From Trileptium ribeirensis (lineage: Eukaryota > Nematoda > Enoplea > Enoplida > Thoracostomopsidae), in assembly GCA_030248225.1 (NCBI GenBank), contig JASANE010024996.1, positions 28,224 to 92,223 of the forward strand: DNA of 64,000 bases, written 5' to 3'. Below, piece after piece: positions 46,401 to 56,175 of this stretch. Under the pieces are notes generated by a model. It saw only the letters and a program-made list of their open reading frames with translations. It searched no databases and had not been told where the DNA came from. The stretch's first letter is position 1; each line of letters opens with the position of its first letter. The position numbers and the translations under genes are program-made.

Positions 46401-49400
46401 GGGGGGGCATCAGGCGGCCTTGGGTTAATGGTCGCCTACATATGCCACTTTGCGAGGAGCGGCTCTGGTGGGTGGTCGTGGTCGGCAGGAGTGGTAGTAG
46501 TACCTGGCGGCGATGACATCCTCAACGTCATCATCACCTGGGCGGCGACTGCTGTACAAGCAAAGATACACTAAAAAAGTTAGTATTTTTAATTTTTTGA
46601 GTGATTTTAACTATATTTTTTAAGTATTCGCCGCCATACAACTCTAAAATTAGGCCCCGCAGGGAAAATTTTAGAAAAATTGTAAAATATTTCGAAAATT
46701 TTCAAAAAACAATGGCGACCCCGACATTTTCGATCTAGGGGTCGTGGGCAGCAATGTCGGGGTCTCGGGGTCGCGGCACCTCAACAATAGGGGTCAACGT
46801 CTCGGGGGGCGGCAACCCTATAGGGGAGATCGACCAATATAGGTCTGCCCCCCTGCCCCCCATAGCGGAACCCCGGCGAAGTACATCGACTCGGGCAAGG
46901 TCCGGAAGATGATTGCGATTCTGAGAATTACACACAATCTCATCTGTGTCCGTTCGAGTCGTTACCCTACCCCTACAATCAGCGACGTGCGCAGAAATTT
47001 CCGACGGGGGTGGATACTCTCGTTGGTCGTGTGCGTCACTAATTTCCAGTGGGATGGGCGGGGGTCTGGGGACGTTACCCCATGAATATTTGAAAATTTG
47101 TACTATTTTGTTTTCACAACTTAGCAACTTTTTCCCATCCGACATCCCGAAGAATAACTGAATTGCCAATTTATGTTTAAAAATTGGCTGATTGTTAGTT
47201 TTTAGTTCAGTAGCAGTTGAGCATTATCTCGTTAACTTCTCGTACGAAATTTTTCAACCATTTGCTTGCCCTGGAAACAAAACTTCTAAACCAAAACGTT
47301 TAAGTAAATGTACCTGTATGAACTCTCCATTAGTCACGAGACGAATCTCTATTAAATCACGAAATCAAGTCTTCGTTTCTTCTGTGCAGCAAATCGATCA
47401 ATGACCTCTTCCACTGGAATGTCAATTTCTGGATGCAGGTACATCAAGGCCTGGCCTGTAAGACGCTCGTCGCTTGACCTATTACGAAGATAGTTCTTCA
47501 GGTACTTCATTGCACTAAACGCTCGCTCAGCTTGACAGGTAGTAACAGGAATAGTGCTAAAGATCCATAACAGTTTTTTGATGTTCACTAGCCTTTCCGG
47601 AATAATGTCGAGCGCCTGTAGCGAATTATTCGGCCGTTTATCGCGCCCTAAGGACAGACAGAACGATTTCCACTGTTCGTACTCATGCATCACAGCTTCT
47701 TCGTCTGGTTCCTCCATAAGCGGTCGATAAATGTTAAACGCATCCACAACGTCATCCCAGCTATAGCTATCAGCGGCTGATGGTACCAAGGCAGACATTT
47801 TTAGGATCAACTTCTGGTGCTCTGAAAATCTGGAATTTAGCGAAACTATCAGGGCATCCAAATAGGGAAACCAGACTGCTCGTTTGAAATATTCTTCGCA
47901 GGAGACAGCAGGAACATTATTTCGAGCGTTCTGTCGAGCCGCCAGTCGCGGAACGGCGATAGGAACTTTGGCTTCCACTCCCAACTTCAGCGCGTTGGTG
48001 TAAGGCCCATACTTAGCGTGTGTCCACTCGTCATCACCTTGGTTGTTGCGCCAACGCACTAGTGTTTCCATCACGTGATTTACCGCGGCAACCGCTTGGA
48101 TCAAATCTGCATCAACGGCTTGAAGGGAACGTGAGAGTACGGCAGTCAGCGACATTACTTTTTTGGCGCAGCAGAGAGCCACCAGAAACGTTGGGCTAGT
48201 GATCGAGCGTACGTGAGCACGAGCCGAGTCACTTGTGCTTCTGTCAGACGAATTTTCAAGCTCTTCGAGGCATTCAATGATTGCCAACAGGCTGTCGTGA
48301 AAGATGATCAAGGCGTCGTGCCGTTGTACAAACCTGGTTTCGCATAATGTTTTGAGTTGACGTTTGTTGTCCGGCATCGATTCTTCAAGTAAGTATCGAC
48401 GTTTCACCGAAGAGTTAATGAAATTAGTGACCTCACCCACGTTTGCGAACATGTCTCGGATTTCTGGAACTGTTGAAGCTGAGTTGAGGACCAGATTGAG
48501 CGAATGGCTGCCGCAGTGGACGTACAAAGCCGACGGAGCAAACCCTCTAACGTATTGCTGCGCACCATTGATATGTCCCGACATTGACGCGGCCCCGTCA
48601 TAGCCTTGTCCAACTAGATACGAAACGTCTAGGCCGTGGAACCGCAAAGTATCTACTATTTGCTGCCCGATTCCCGCACCGGTGAGGTCTGTAGCAGTGT
48701 GAAAGTTAATGAATTCTTCGCGAACAGTGTGGAAGCCTAAACTCTCATCTACGAAGCGAAGACATAGACAAAGTTGTTCACGGTGAGACGAGTCGGTTGT
48801 CTCATCTGCAATAACAGCAAAAAACTGCGCTTTCTTCGTTGAGTTTACAATGTTCTCAGCCACAATGTTGCCACAGATCGATATCAGTTCGTTCTGGATT
48901 CTACCGGAGATCATGGTCGCGTTTTTGCCAGCAGATTCCAGGTGCTCACGCAATTTATCATCGCCGCTGTCAACTCTAAACGCCAAAAGAGCTCGAAAAT
49001 TTCCGTCTCCGCGAGCGATCGGCTCATCGGGATCAAGCAAGCCTCCATCCCGCCTTCCGCGATAGCTGATGCCCAGTCTTCCGCATAAAATAGTCGTCTT
49101 GATTATAGGAATGATCCGATCCCGCTGCTCTTTGACCTGCCTAGCGTGTTCCGTATGCAGCATAGTTTTCACGTCTGTAGTCTCCCGCAATGAGGTGAGA
49201 AAAGTGTCAGCACGCATTTGCGAATCCTTATGATAGTTTCTCGCCAAGTGGTTGCTCAGGTAACCATCTGACCCGGTGAGATGACTATACTTGGCAAGGG
49301 GCTTATTGACGAGCTGGCCGAGCACCGAAGACTTGCTGCGATCATCAGCAGATATCTCAGGACCAAATAGGGCGCAGGGTACGCAAACAACACCTTTCAA

Positions 49401-51763
49401 CTTCTGCGAGTATTTGAAACAGCCGAACTCGCCAGTTATGTGTCTTTTGCCCAAATAGACATTCTGCGGTTTCTTCCCACCTTTGATGCTGCAAGGATAT
49501 TTGAAGGACTCTGGTGGCATCCAGTGTTCGCTCAGAAGCAGCCGTTTCTGTGGATCGGTAACTGCGGCAACGAGATTCATGTTTCGAATTCCATTGCAGA
49601 AAACTGTGCCAATATCGTTCGGTACAGTGATATCTAGACCCAGCGCAACGGGTTGTGTGCCAGGACTAGCAACGGCTTCCGCAACCACTGTGCAGGGCGC
49701 AGTTTCTGCTTCTGCACTTGTACCAGGTTGATCAGATGGCTCAACAGTGCGGTGAGCTGCCGAAACAAAGAACTTTCGAATATCTTTAGTTGCAGTAGAA
49801 GTTTTAGCCTTCTTTGGATTTGAAGGACCTTCCATAACTATTATCAGTAACTAGAGAAATTAGCTAATTAAATTACTCTTGCCGTATTTAGTTGGTATGA
49901 GCTAAACATCTGAAATAAAAGTTGGACCAATTGAAGAATTGAATCAACTGTGTTCATATTCTTCAATTGACACGAAAAGTTTTTACTAGAGTCCAGATGT
50001 GGTTCGGTATCATAAGAATTATATGTCAGTTGTAGCGGTGCACCACAATCAAAAATTTAGAAACCTCTGACGGGGGGGGGATGTATCCCCCCATCCCCCC
50101 CTTGCGCACGTCCTTGCGCGAAAAAAATATATATAACATGAAAATGCAGGAGCTATGGTAAAGCGAACCGTCGATTCGGAATAGTCGCAAAAAGTAACGT
50201 CTAGTCAGCTGTTTTGGTCAAAACCGGAGATAAAAATCTTTTTTGCCTGGGATAAGTAGCTTAAGCCCTGAATCCAGCTAGAATGGTGGTATTATGTGTA
50301 CAAAGTGGGAAAAGGCATATGAGTTGATTGGGCTGAGTAACTTGTCTTGATATCTTGTGGTAATTATTTTAATGTTTGTTTAGCAATGTGGGTGACTAAA
50401 GCTTTATAGCTGTTCCGCTTAACATTAACGTCCGACTTATGCACGAGTGGGAAGGCTTTGTATTTATGTAGCTGTTCTACGTCAATTTGTTCAATTACTT
50501 AGCATATGCGCCATTACCACATAACATAGGTCCTCCTGTGGTGGCCAAAACAAGTGAACGCAGTGATGAGTTTTCAACTATTTGCAGAAAGTTGTAAATG
50601 CTGTTGTAATTTCCAAGCTGTAAGATGTTGACATTTTGAATGGCATTTTATCTACTTATAAAAAGCATTTTATTCATAGCATTTCATCAATAGCATTTAC
50701 TCTTTTTTCAGTTCGATAAACTGCCTTTGCTATGCACAAACAGGCAGCATAAGTTGAGAACACCGAAGAAGCGCACAACGTTTTTGGCTTTTATACGCTA
50801 TAATTTGGTTGCGATTTTTGCATGCTGAAGAGGCTTATGTTTCGAAGTGTTGCTGGTCTATGTGTTTCCTTTCTGCAAATTGCTTTATATCTGCATGTCA
50901 CCTACGCCTTGTGACCTAATGGGGAATATGTGCTTTGTGTGATGATTTACTTCTAATTTGTTGTTAATGTCTCGCTTTCGGACTTGAGTATTCGCTGCGT
51001 TGCCCTGGATGCTTAGCCAGGTTGATATGTTATCTACGATCGTTTTAGAAAACGTGAAGTTGGCCCTTGAGTCACTAAATCTGCACGTGAGCACTGCCTG
51101 GAATTTTAATAAGTACTATTCTGTATATATGCAAGAAAGGTAGGCACTTAACTCTTTTTAATTACAAAGTCTTGTGTTTTCCTGCTTACCTCACCTAATA
51201 TGTTTTTTGGGGTCAATTATTGCGTTAAGTAAACTATACGAGCACTAGGAACTGATAACCAGATGACGAACAGGCTACATGAATCTATTTCGGATTTTCA
51301 CTTACTGGATGAGGGGCTACCAGTGTCTCTGTTTAGATGTTTAGATATCCCAATTCTGATATATATTGCTTTTCATTTCTATGTTTGTGGTTGCAGGCGA
51401 TTATTTTTCAAAGGCAGTGCTGTTGGAATGGTGGTCGGTATCGGAATGGGACCAGTTCTAACGTATGCTGCAACGAGGAAGTATAGCGATCAGCCTGAAC
51501 CGTTCTACGACCGATCCTACCGAATACGCCATAATTTAAATCAGCTAAATATTGATCGCGCAGTTGTCGGCCTGGGATCAGTTGGTGCTTTTGGCAGTTT
51601 TGTCACAAAATCGTATAGTCCAGTTGTTGCCGGTGTTTTGACCGGTCTATTTGTTGGAAATTTATACAACCACTTTCAAGGCAGTCACGATGATCAACAA
51701 GCTGTTAGCTCTGATACGGACACAAAGGATGAAGAGCATGAGCATGAAAATATTCTTACTTGA
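40443..51763 (+). CDS. Gene B: paralogue of gene A, small glycine-rich membrane protein (join 40443-40560, 51397-51763)
   Basis: The first exon follows AATATATTTTAG and ends at a GTATGT donor (40561); it reads AELYSHVIHKSFQAGAALG and ends GPRNMSNV plus two bases. The last exon starts after a good polypyrimidine tract and GCAG at 51396, completes the lysine codon, and continues RLFFKGSAVGMVVGIGMGP, then a FYDRSYRIRHNLNQLNIDR core, a glycine-rich hydrophobic region, and an acidic, His-rich tail absent from gene A. Splice phases match gene A exactly, and the exon before the intron differs by one codon. The 10.8-kb intron has been enlarged by nested transposons. The family guess is as for gene A. 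Confidence 0.8.
40672..40760 (+). mobile_element. hAT-like terminus fragment
   Basis: CAGGGACGTAGCGAAGGCTGG followed by a G-rich run resembles a hAT end; no partner end was found. It lies about 110 bp after the gene B exon donor, in the intron. Confidence 0.3.
40985..42760 (+). mobile_element. Repeat family F1, copy 2 (with internal partial duplication)
   Basis: The head (AACGGAGCGAGCGAAGCGATC, GTCATTTATATCTCGTCTTCG, GTGACGAGGATGTGCCC) occurs at 40985-41270 and a second, diverged head starts at about 41464, so the 5' part is present twice. After a GTCGCTGTGGGCC word and CAGAAATAGCAATTTTT comes a tandem ~175-bp repeat (anchors about 42022, 42197, 42379), then the same 3' module as copy 1 with a minisatellite inserted in it. 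Confidence 0.75.
42575..42690 (+). repeat. Minisatellite, ~16-bp unit, about seven copies
   Basis: Units of the form ACCGGACANTTTGTCG follow one another. It sits between the GCAAGTTACTAGT and AGATTTTGTGG words of the F1 3' module. At the matching point of copy 1 (20258-20281) there is only about one unit's worth of sequence, so the array expanded in this copy. It is related to the array at 24943. Confidence 0.85.
42790..43347 (-). pseudogene. MULE transposase, C-terminal half (split by a LINE)
   Basis: The frame from AATGCT at 43347 reads NAFSTCFPNAEMHGCLFHLS and later NNDIDGWHRKFSSIISAHHP and WKFLEALKNKER, the GCxFH...NxxEGWHxxFxxxxxxxHPxxWxFIxxLKxE signature of MULE-domain transposase-derived proteins. 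It ends with a stop at 42790. Its N-terminal half lies at 45680-46162; between them is a 2.3-kb LINE. Removing the LINE joins INSIYK directly to NAFSTCF in frame, as in intact family members. Confidence 0.8.
43348..45679 (-). mobile_element. L2-like LINE, 5'-truncated, inserted in the MULE gene
   Basis: The minus-strand element begins inside the endonuclease end (ISDHMLI, the SDH motif region), continues with the linker and reverse transcriptase, and ends with a TTATAAATCC(ATT)n tail (plus strand 43348-43365 is (AAT)n). Such microsatellite tails and the lack of RNase H are typical of L2/CR1 LINEs. No clear target-site duplication is seen at the edges. Confidence 0.85.
43451..45679 (-). pseudogene. 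LINE endonuclease-reverse transcriptase relic
   Basis: Minus-strand blocks in order: the endonuclease end with SDHM, a linker with APWFDTECHRAKTALRRYE, then RT motifs FRPVSNISYIAKLMERV, QSAYRKGHSTESAL, LDMSAAFDTIDH, SGVPQGSVIG, CYADDIQVY (YADD at 44264-44275), a post-RT SRIDYCNALYCGLP segment and the C-terminal GPSEWNKLPLAVRS...FKSRLKTYLF, with the stop at 43451. The frame breaks near 45050-45141, and again at a 32-bp tandem duplication (44349-44380 and 44381-44412) just after GVPQGSVIG. A further stop lies after NNWF. The element is therefore dead, but each break is small, so insertion is not very old. Confidence 0.8.
45680..46162 (-). pseudogene. MULE transposase, N-terminal part
   Basis: Residues 1-161 of the open frame read MULE text: LQIPEDYSTSFGGDKFF, then QLYTIHALKDEVIVALVFAL, LPNKCENTY and VTCDFEKAAINSIYK. 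The usual DGTFK block with the first catalytic aspartate is missing or altered (ILIFDNHLSQIQ), so this copy is probably already defective. From residue 162 the same frame runs on into LINE sequence, making a chimeric 323-codon frame that is not a real protein. The part upstream of the first methionine, where a FLYWCH-like region would be expected, is not seen and may have been displaced by the insertions at 46192 and 46980. Confidence 0.75.
46192..46876. mobile_element. 685-bp GC-rich MITE
   Basis: The ends are CCGGGGTTCCG (46192-46202) and CGGAACCCCGG (46866-46876), a perfect 11-bp terminal inverted repeat. CGAAGT stands on both sides (46185-46190 and 46877-46882), a likely target-site duplication with one extra T at the left. 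Subterminal blocks AATAGGGGTCAGCG and CAATAGGGGTCAACGTCTCG plus GGGGTC-rich text recur at both ends. No transposase frame. It lies just upstream of the MULE frame. Confidence 0.65.
46980..50116 (-). mobile_element. hAT transposon carrying an intact transposase
   Basis: CAGCGACGTGCGCA at 46980-46993 and the reverse complement of CAAGGACGTGCGCA at 50103-50116 bracket the transposase frame, with 358 and 267 bp of non-coding DNA at the two sides. Subterminal G-runs are present at both ends (CCGACGGGGGTGGATAC; the right end is a GGGGGGGGG-ATGTATCCCCCC palindrome). Flanking 8-mers (CCTACAAT and CGCGAAAA) do not match, so either the target duplication has decayed or an end is misplaced. Total length 3137 bp. 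Confidence 0.75.
47352..49835 (-). CDS. hAT-superfamily transposase, 827 aa, intact frame
   Basis: A single open frame without stops. It is a P52rIPK/ZMYM1-like hAT transposase: a charged, low-complexity N-terminus; a TTF-type zinc finger at about 100-215 (C151-x2-C154, H196, H202); a DUF4371-like RNase H fold region at about 230-480 with VIADETTDSS (D344) and GQGYDGAASMSG (D413), the likely catalytic aspartates; an insertion domain; and a C-terminal hAT dimerisation region with TCQAERAFSAMKYLKNYLRN (766-785, E770). Full length for this group. The frame is intact, unlike every other transposase here, which suggests a recent insertion or selection. It lies antisense inside the last intron of gene B. 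Confidence 0.9.
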   Translation of the reverse strand: MEGPSNPKKAKTSTATKDIRKFFVSAAHRTVEPSDQPGTSAEAETAPCTVVAEAVASPGTQPVALGLDITVPNDIGTVFCNGIRNMNLVAAVTDPQKRLLLSEHWMPPESFKYPCSIKGGKKPQNVYLGKRHITGEFGCFKYSQKLKGVVCVPCALFGPEISADDRSKSSVLGQLVNKPLAKYSHLTGSDGYLSNHLARNYHKDSQMRADTFLTSLRETTDVKTMLHTEHARQVKEQRDRIIPIIKTTILCGRLGISYRGRRDGGLLDPDEPIARGDGNFRALLAFRVDSGDDKLREHLESAGKNATMISGRIQNELISICGNIVAENIVNSTKKAQFFAVIADETTDSSHREQLCLCLRFVDESLGFHTVREEFINFHTATDLTGAGIGQQIVDTLRFHGLDVSYLVGQGYDGAASMSGHINGAQQYVRGFAPSALYVHCGSHSLNLVLNSASTVPEIRDMFANVGEVTNFINSSVKRRYLLEESMPDNKRQLKTLCETRFVQRHDALIIFHDSLLAIIECLEELENSSDRSTSDSARAHVRSITSPTFLVALCCAKKVMSLTAVLSRSLQAVDADLIQAVAAVNHVMETLVRWRNNQGDDEWTHAKYGPYTNALKLGVEAKVPIAVPRLAARQNARNNVPAVSCEEYFKRAVWFPYLDALIVSLNSRFSEHQKLILKMSALVPSAADSYSWDDVVDAFNIYRPLMEEPDEEAVMHEYEQWKSFCLSLGRDKRPNNSLQALDIIPERLVNIKKLLWIFSTIPVTTCQAERAFSAMKYLKNYLRNRSSDERLTGQALMYLHPEIDIPVEEVIDRFAAQKKRRLDFVI
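50117..51396 (+). other. Distal part of the gene B last intron
   Basis: AT-rich sequence with short frames only; ends in a TTTCATTTCTATGTTTGTGG tract and GCAG. Confidence 0.5.
51397..51763 (+). CDS. Gene B terminal exon
   Basis: It encodes the last 121 residues up to the TGA. The frame is open about 45 codons upstream of the splice site, but that upstream part has no match in gene A, whereas residues after GCAG align throughout, so the exon start at 51397 is preferred. The C-terminal tail (SHDDQQ...DTKDEEHEHE) is specific to this copy. Confidence 0.8.
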
Positions 51764-51921
51764 GTGATGCTAAATAATTGAATTCAATTGTGGAACTCAG
51801 AAATGTATAGCTTACTGAATACGTAGACTGTAGAACATTGTAATGCCGCTTTAGATTTTTAGCTGATTTGGTTGTTTTTTGTTTATATTCACTCGTAACT
51901 CGTGGACCTTGTGTATATTAC

Positions 51922-51927
51922 AATAAA
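51922..51927 (+). promoter_or_regulatory. Polyadenylation signal of gene B
   Basis: AATAAA about 160 bases past the gene B stop codon. Confidence 0.55.
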
Positions 51928-52160
51928 ATTTCGTAGACTAGTCAAATTTAGTCGGATAACTGCAGCTAACACAAGGACCGGGGATTCAGTAGACGTTACG
52001 ATTCAAGTCAAACGAGTATGCGAATGATTTGGGAGTTCCCTAATATTTAACAGGGACACAACTTCATGCCTCGAGCGTTCCTAAAATCAATGCAGTGCCT
52101 TCAAAATTGATGATTTTTGTGAGCTGAGACAAAATATATGTTATACACGTATCTGTATGG

Positions 52161-53344
52161 CAGGGAGTAACCGGAATTCCGGTTCCGGCGAAAATCGTGC
52201 TCCGGTTGCGGTTCCGCAAAGGGCAAAAACCATACCGGAACCGGAATTCCGGTTTAAAAATTTTGTTTGAAATTTTCCACATTTTCTGCTTCATCTGTGA
52301 TCCAAGCATATGTAATATATATTATACAATGATCAAGCTCCAATACAACCAATCAAAAGAAGATTAACTAAGCAATTTGCCGTATGAAACGTAAGCAGGG
52401 CACATAATTTCAGTAGGAATTTTTATAATAATCTGCAGGAGTTTGTGAACAAATCAAAGCCAAGTCGATGCTTGAAGCAGCTATTTTACACATTCAGAAA
52501 TCTGCGGGGTACGTTCGAATTAAACCGGTCCAACTCGGTAACAGAGTATGGCTTACGCAGAAGCACTTAGGGTATGCTTGGCTAACATAAATTGCGTCAA
52601 GCACCAGCCAGTGCGCTTGTAAACTTGGTAAATCAGTCCAAATTGAAGTAAACTAACGTTATCTGCAACGTAAATAGAAATTGCTTTCTTAGTAACGAAC
52701 TGTATTTATTGAAACTGTGCGATCAGCATCACAGTTTGTCTCATTTATAGCAATCTGATTAGAAAGTTATCATCATTATCATCTAACTGACGGACACTGT
52801 TTGTCCAACGCAAGCCTAAACAGTGTCTCTGACCACTGATCAGAAAATTACCTTCTATCTATTATTTTCTCTTAGCATCTTATAAACCAATAATTTCAAG
52901 TATATATCCTACAGAACAACATGTAACAACCCTATGTGTAGTAAAGGGAGGCGACTGGAGACAGAGCGAAAGTGTGTATTCTACGATGCAAACTTTGTAA
53001 CCACATTCAATTTGACGAAGTATACGCAACGCAATGGCGTATAGTGGAAGGCATTTTTTGCTCAGGGTGTCCAAAACCGGCATATTGATCGATAAATAAA
53101 CATTATGAGCCTCCTCAGCCTTTTTACAGTTTCAGAAAGGCAATAATGCCGTCGCAATGCATTAAGTTTAATATAAAATTTATTTTTAATGCATTTTAAT
53201 TAAATACACTATACCTTCATTTCTTCCTTCATCTGTTTTACTATAATATATAAGTTTCGAAGACCAGGTTCCGGCTCCGGTTTAAATGGACGGTTCCGGT
53301 TGGTGGTTCCGGTTCCGGTAAATTTCGGTTCCGGTTATTCCTTG
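52161..53344 (+). mobile_element. hAT-like non-autonomous element H1, copy 2
   Basis: The ends are CAGGGAGTAACCGGAATTCC and the reverse complement of CAAGGAATAACCGGAACCG, giving a 16-bp inverted repeat with two mismatches. CTGTATGG (52153-52160) and CTCTACGG (53345-53352) agree at six of eight bases, a decayed 8-bp target duplication with a central TA, as in Buster-type hATs. The sub-ends are rich in GGTTCCGGTTCCGG. The element has no coding capacity. Its ends differ from those of the intact hAT at 46980, so that transposase is not its obvious partner. Confidence 0.85.
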
Positions 53345-53352
53345 CTCTACGG

Positions 53353-54930
53353 ATACATGATGGCGTTCGTTTGACTTTCTGGACGATATATTTTATGTAG
53401 CAGTATATAAAATTCGTTTTACAGTCAGCTGAAAATATGCGCGACCACAAATATAACAGACATCCGTCGTAAACACGCACTCATCAAGTGTATTTTTGCT
53501 AAACATAACTTCGTTTTGTCTAGAAATTTGAAATATGTGTAATATCTTTTGTCAGTGGCTGGACCGTCGCACTTGGGTTGTAGAAATAATTCAATTCTAG
53601 TTAGGCGACTCTTTAGCGTATACACACAAAACGCGGAAATATGTCTAGTGATCTAGAGAAACATGGTACCGTAATAATTGCGACAGATCAGATGTAATAG
53701 CATACAGCAGTTTTCTCCCCCTGCGTAACAGATCAGGTGATGCGATGTAGTAGTACTGTTCGGCATAATGGTTTTTGCCCTTGCATTTTGAAGTAACGAG
53801 TTCCTGTTTTGACGCTTTCACCTGTCTTATGTACAGCCTACCAATTTTTGAAAATAGATATATATGAGTACAAAATTGTTTAGTATATTTATTGCCCTAA
53901 ACTTTTCATGGAAGCCGCGAATCTAATATATATCCACATATGTAGCGGTGCCTGGATTTCGTACGTGTAAGTTTCCTTGCCAGATTTATTGACGCATAGA
54001 GCTAAACATAACAGATACATGAAAATTCATTTAGCTTGAAAATATATTTTTATGACCCTGCTCGCCGGGTTATGTACAGGTCATTCTACCCAGATCAGGG
54101 ACAGCTGCTATGTGAACCTTGGGGGACAAGAGGCCATTTTTAACGAGGGCTCCTTTGTAATCTTCTGCGGTACTATTTTATACCTATACACTCACTCGAA
54201 CGATTGATTGTGTGGTTTTCGGAGAAACTGGTGAGATACACTCTCTTTCTTACATCAAAGCTACAACAGAAGCTATCATTTATTTATCGTCAATATGCCC
54301 GGATACATTTTGTCAGTGTGAATGCATCCGTAAATCTATAGATAGAAAACACCTAATTGCACATTTCTTCCCTTCCTTTTGAGAATAATAGCACAATAAC
54401 TAGATGCTGCGCTGAGATTGGTAGGTTATTAGCATTGCAATTTTAGCTTAATCGGTTCAGCTACAACTCAGCTACAGACGGTATATACAACGAAATACGA
54501 ATGTTCGTAGCTTAAAACGTGGTGTTATCTCATTCAAGTACTTGGGTTAGCAGCGGAGATATATGGAATCGGTATTTTCCCGAGGAGTACATTAAATACA
54601 CCCTATGGAAAATAAAGTAGCCAAATCGTTCGACTTATAATACTTATGTGACTTGATTCGTGATTTATAGGCTTTGCGTCGAAATTATGTCACATAGTGC
54701 ATGCGGTTAATTAAACCAAATACGTACTAACTATATAATCAATTTTGTTAATTTGTATGAATGCATAGAAATTTCGGTTTGTGATTTTGAACGGTTTGGT
54801 GTATTTTATGTAACGTAGGTTCCATATATGTATGATTTGTAGGTGACGGCTACCCCTGCCAACGATATAACATAATATACCAGTATGTTAAGAATTGGAG
54901 ACTTCATTTTGTTTATTTTAGGTTATAACT
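53353..54930. other. No gene seen
   Basis: AT-rich, short frames, no recognised repeat. Confidence 0.35.
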
Positions 54931-56175
54931 TTTGCCAGAGGCATCGGATTGGATAATGGAGACAAGAATCCTCACATCGAGAGCTAAAATTTACTGTTAT
55001 GCATATTTTGGAAAGCAATGGTTTTCTGGAAAATATATAGTTCCAAAATAGTGAAATTTTCAAATTTTTAACAAAGTACCTATTGGACTAGACACCTGCT
55101 GAGGGTGAGCGACTGTATTATAAGGTTATTTAACCACTTAAACACGCTGGTGTCATTGTTTTAACACTATATTGGGCATGCGATTAACCCTGACGGACGG
55201 TTCCGGAACAAAAATGCTAAATTTTGCTTTCAAATAGTCAATTTTTGTCACTTTTATATAGCTGTATGTAGGAGATTCGAATTTGTCCATAGGTTTTCTG
55301 GGTTCTTCAATAGGATACAAGCAACTGTATTTGCACGGTAGGCATCAAATAGGGCAAATGCTAGGGGCCAATAACGCAAAATACCAAATCACACTTCAAA
55401 TTATAATTTTTTCGAAATTTATTATTTATAAATTTTATTTTTTTTGTTTTTTTGATCATTTAAGAAAAAATAAAGGCTCGTATGGTCTGCTATTTGATTA
55501 ATAAAGCTGCAATTCTACCACTAATTCATTTCCAGTGTATTCTGTTATTGTGGGAGTTTAAAGAGGCAAATTTGAAACCAATGTAATAGTCACTTCACCT
55601 AGATGCGAACTAGCTGTCTCCCCTTGCTACGCGAGTAACTAATTAATGATTTCAAAGGCAACGTTCAGAAAACATGGACAATTTTTCATTTTGATAATTT
55701 GATGTTTCCGAACATCTGAAGTCATACTTCTTGCCAGCGGCATAGAATTGAAAATGAAGCCTCCAAACAGAATTTTCTCACGGTGAGGTACAACTTTGCA
55801 CGATTTTTGTCATAGCAGCCGGTTTTAAACTATCAGCCAAAGTTAAAAAATAGCCTCAAGTAGAGAAATTTCAGAAATTTTGGCAAAGGAAGCTTCTTTC
55901 TTGATGAGTGAACGATGAGCATACAAGATTGTTCAATATGTTCGACACGTCAGTTTTATTGTTTCGAACCCACATTGAGTGGATTATTAATATCTAAAAA
56001 AGTGAATTTTTCAAAATTATGACTAAGTTGATTTCTTGGTTGCGACGTAAACCATGAGTTCGTATGGTTATTGAACCCGTTAATCAAGTTGGTTTTGTTG
56101 CTTTGGACCTACATTGATATGTCATTAACCTTATGAAGCAGTGCAGTGATCTACCGTTGCTAAAATTTGTCTTGG
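54930..56175. repeat. Degenerate repeat block
   Basis: TTGCCAGAGGCATCGGATTGG (54943) recurs as TTGCCAGCGGCATAGAATTG (55731). A GGTTATT-AACC-TTAA, TTGGTTTTATTGTTT, ACCCACATTGAGTG, CATTAACC block recurs at about 55123-55193, 55930-56000 and 56066-56132. The order is kept, so this is one decayed repeat family with at least three partial units. No coding frame. Confidence 0.55.

Noticed and set aside
51263..51396. N-terminal 45 codons of the 166-codon gene B frame
   Set aside because: This part lies upstream of a strong polypyrimidine-CAG acceptor and has no counterpart in gene A; treated as intron.
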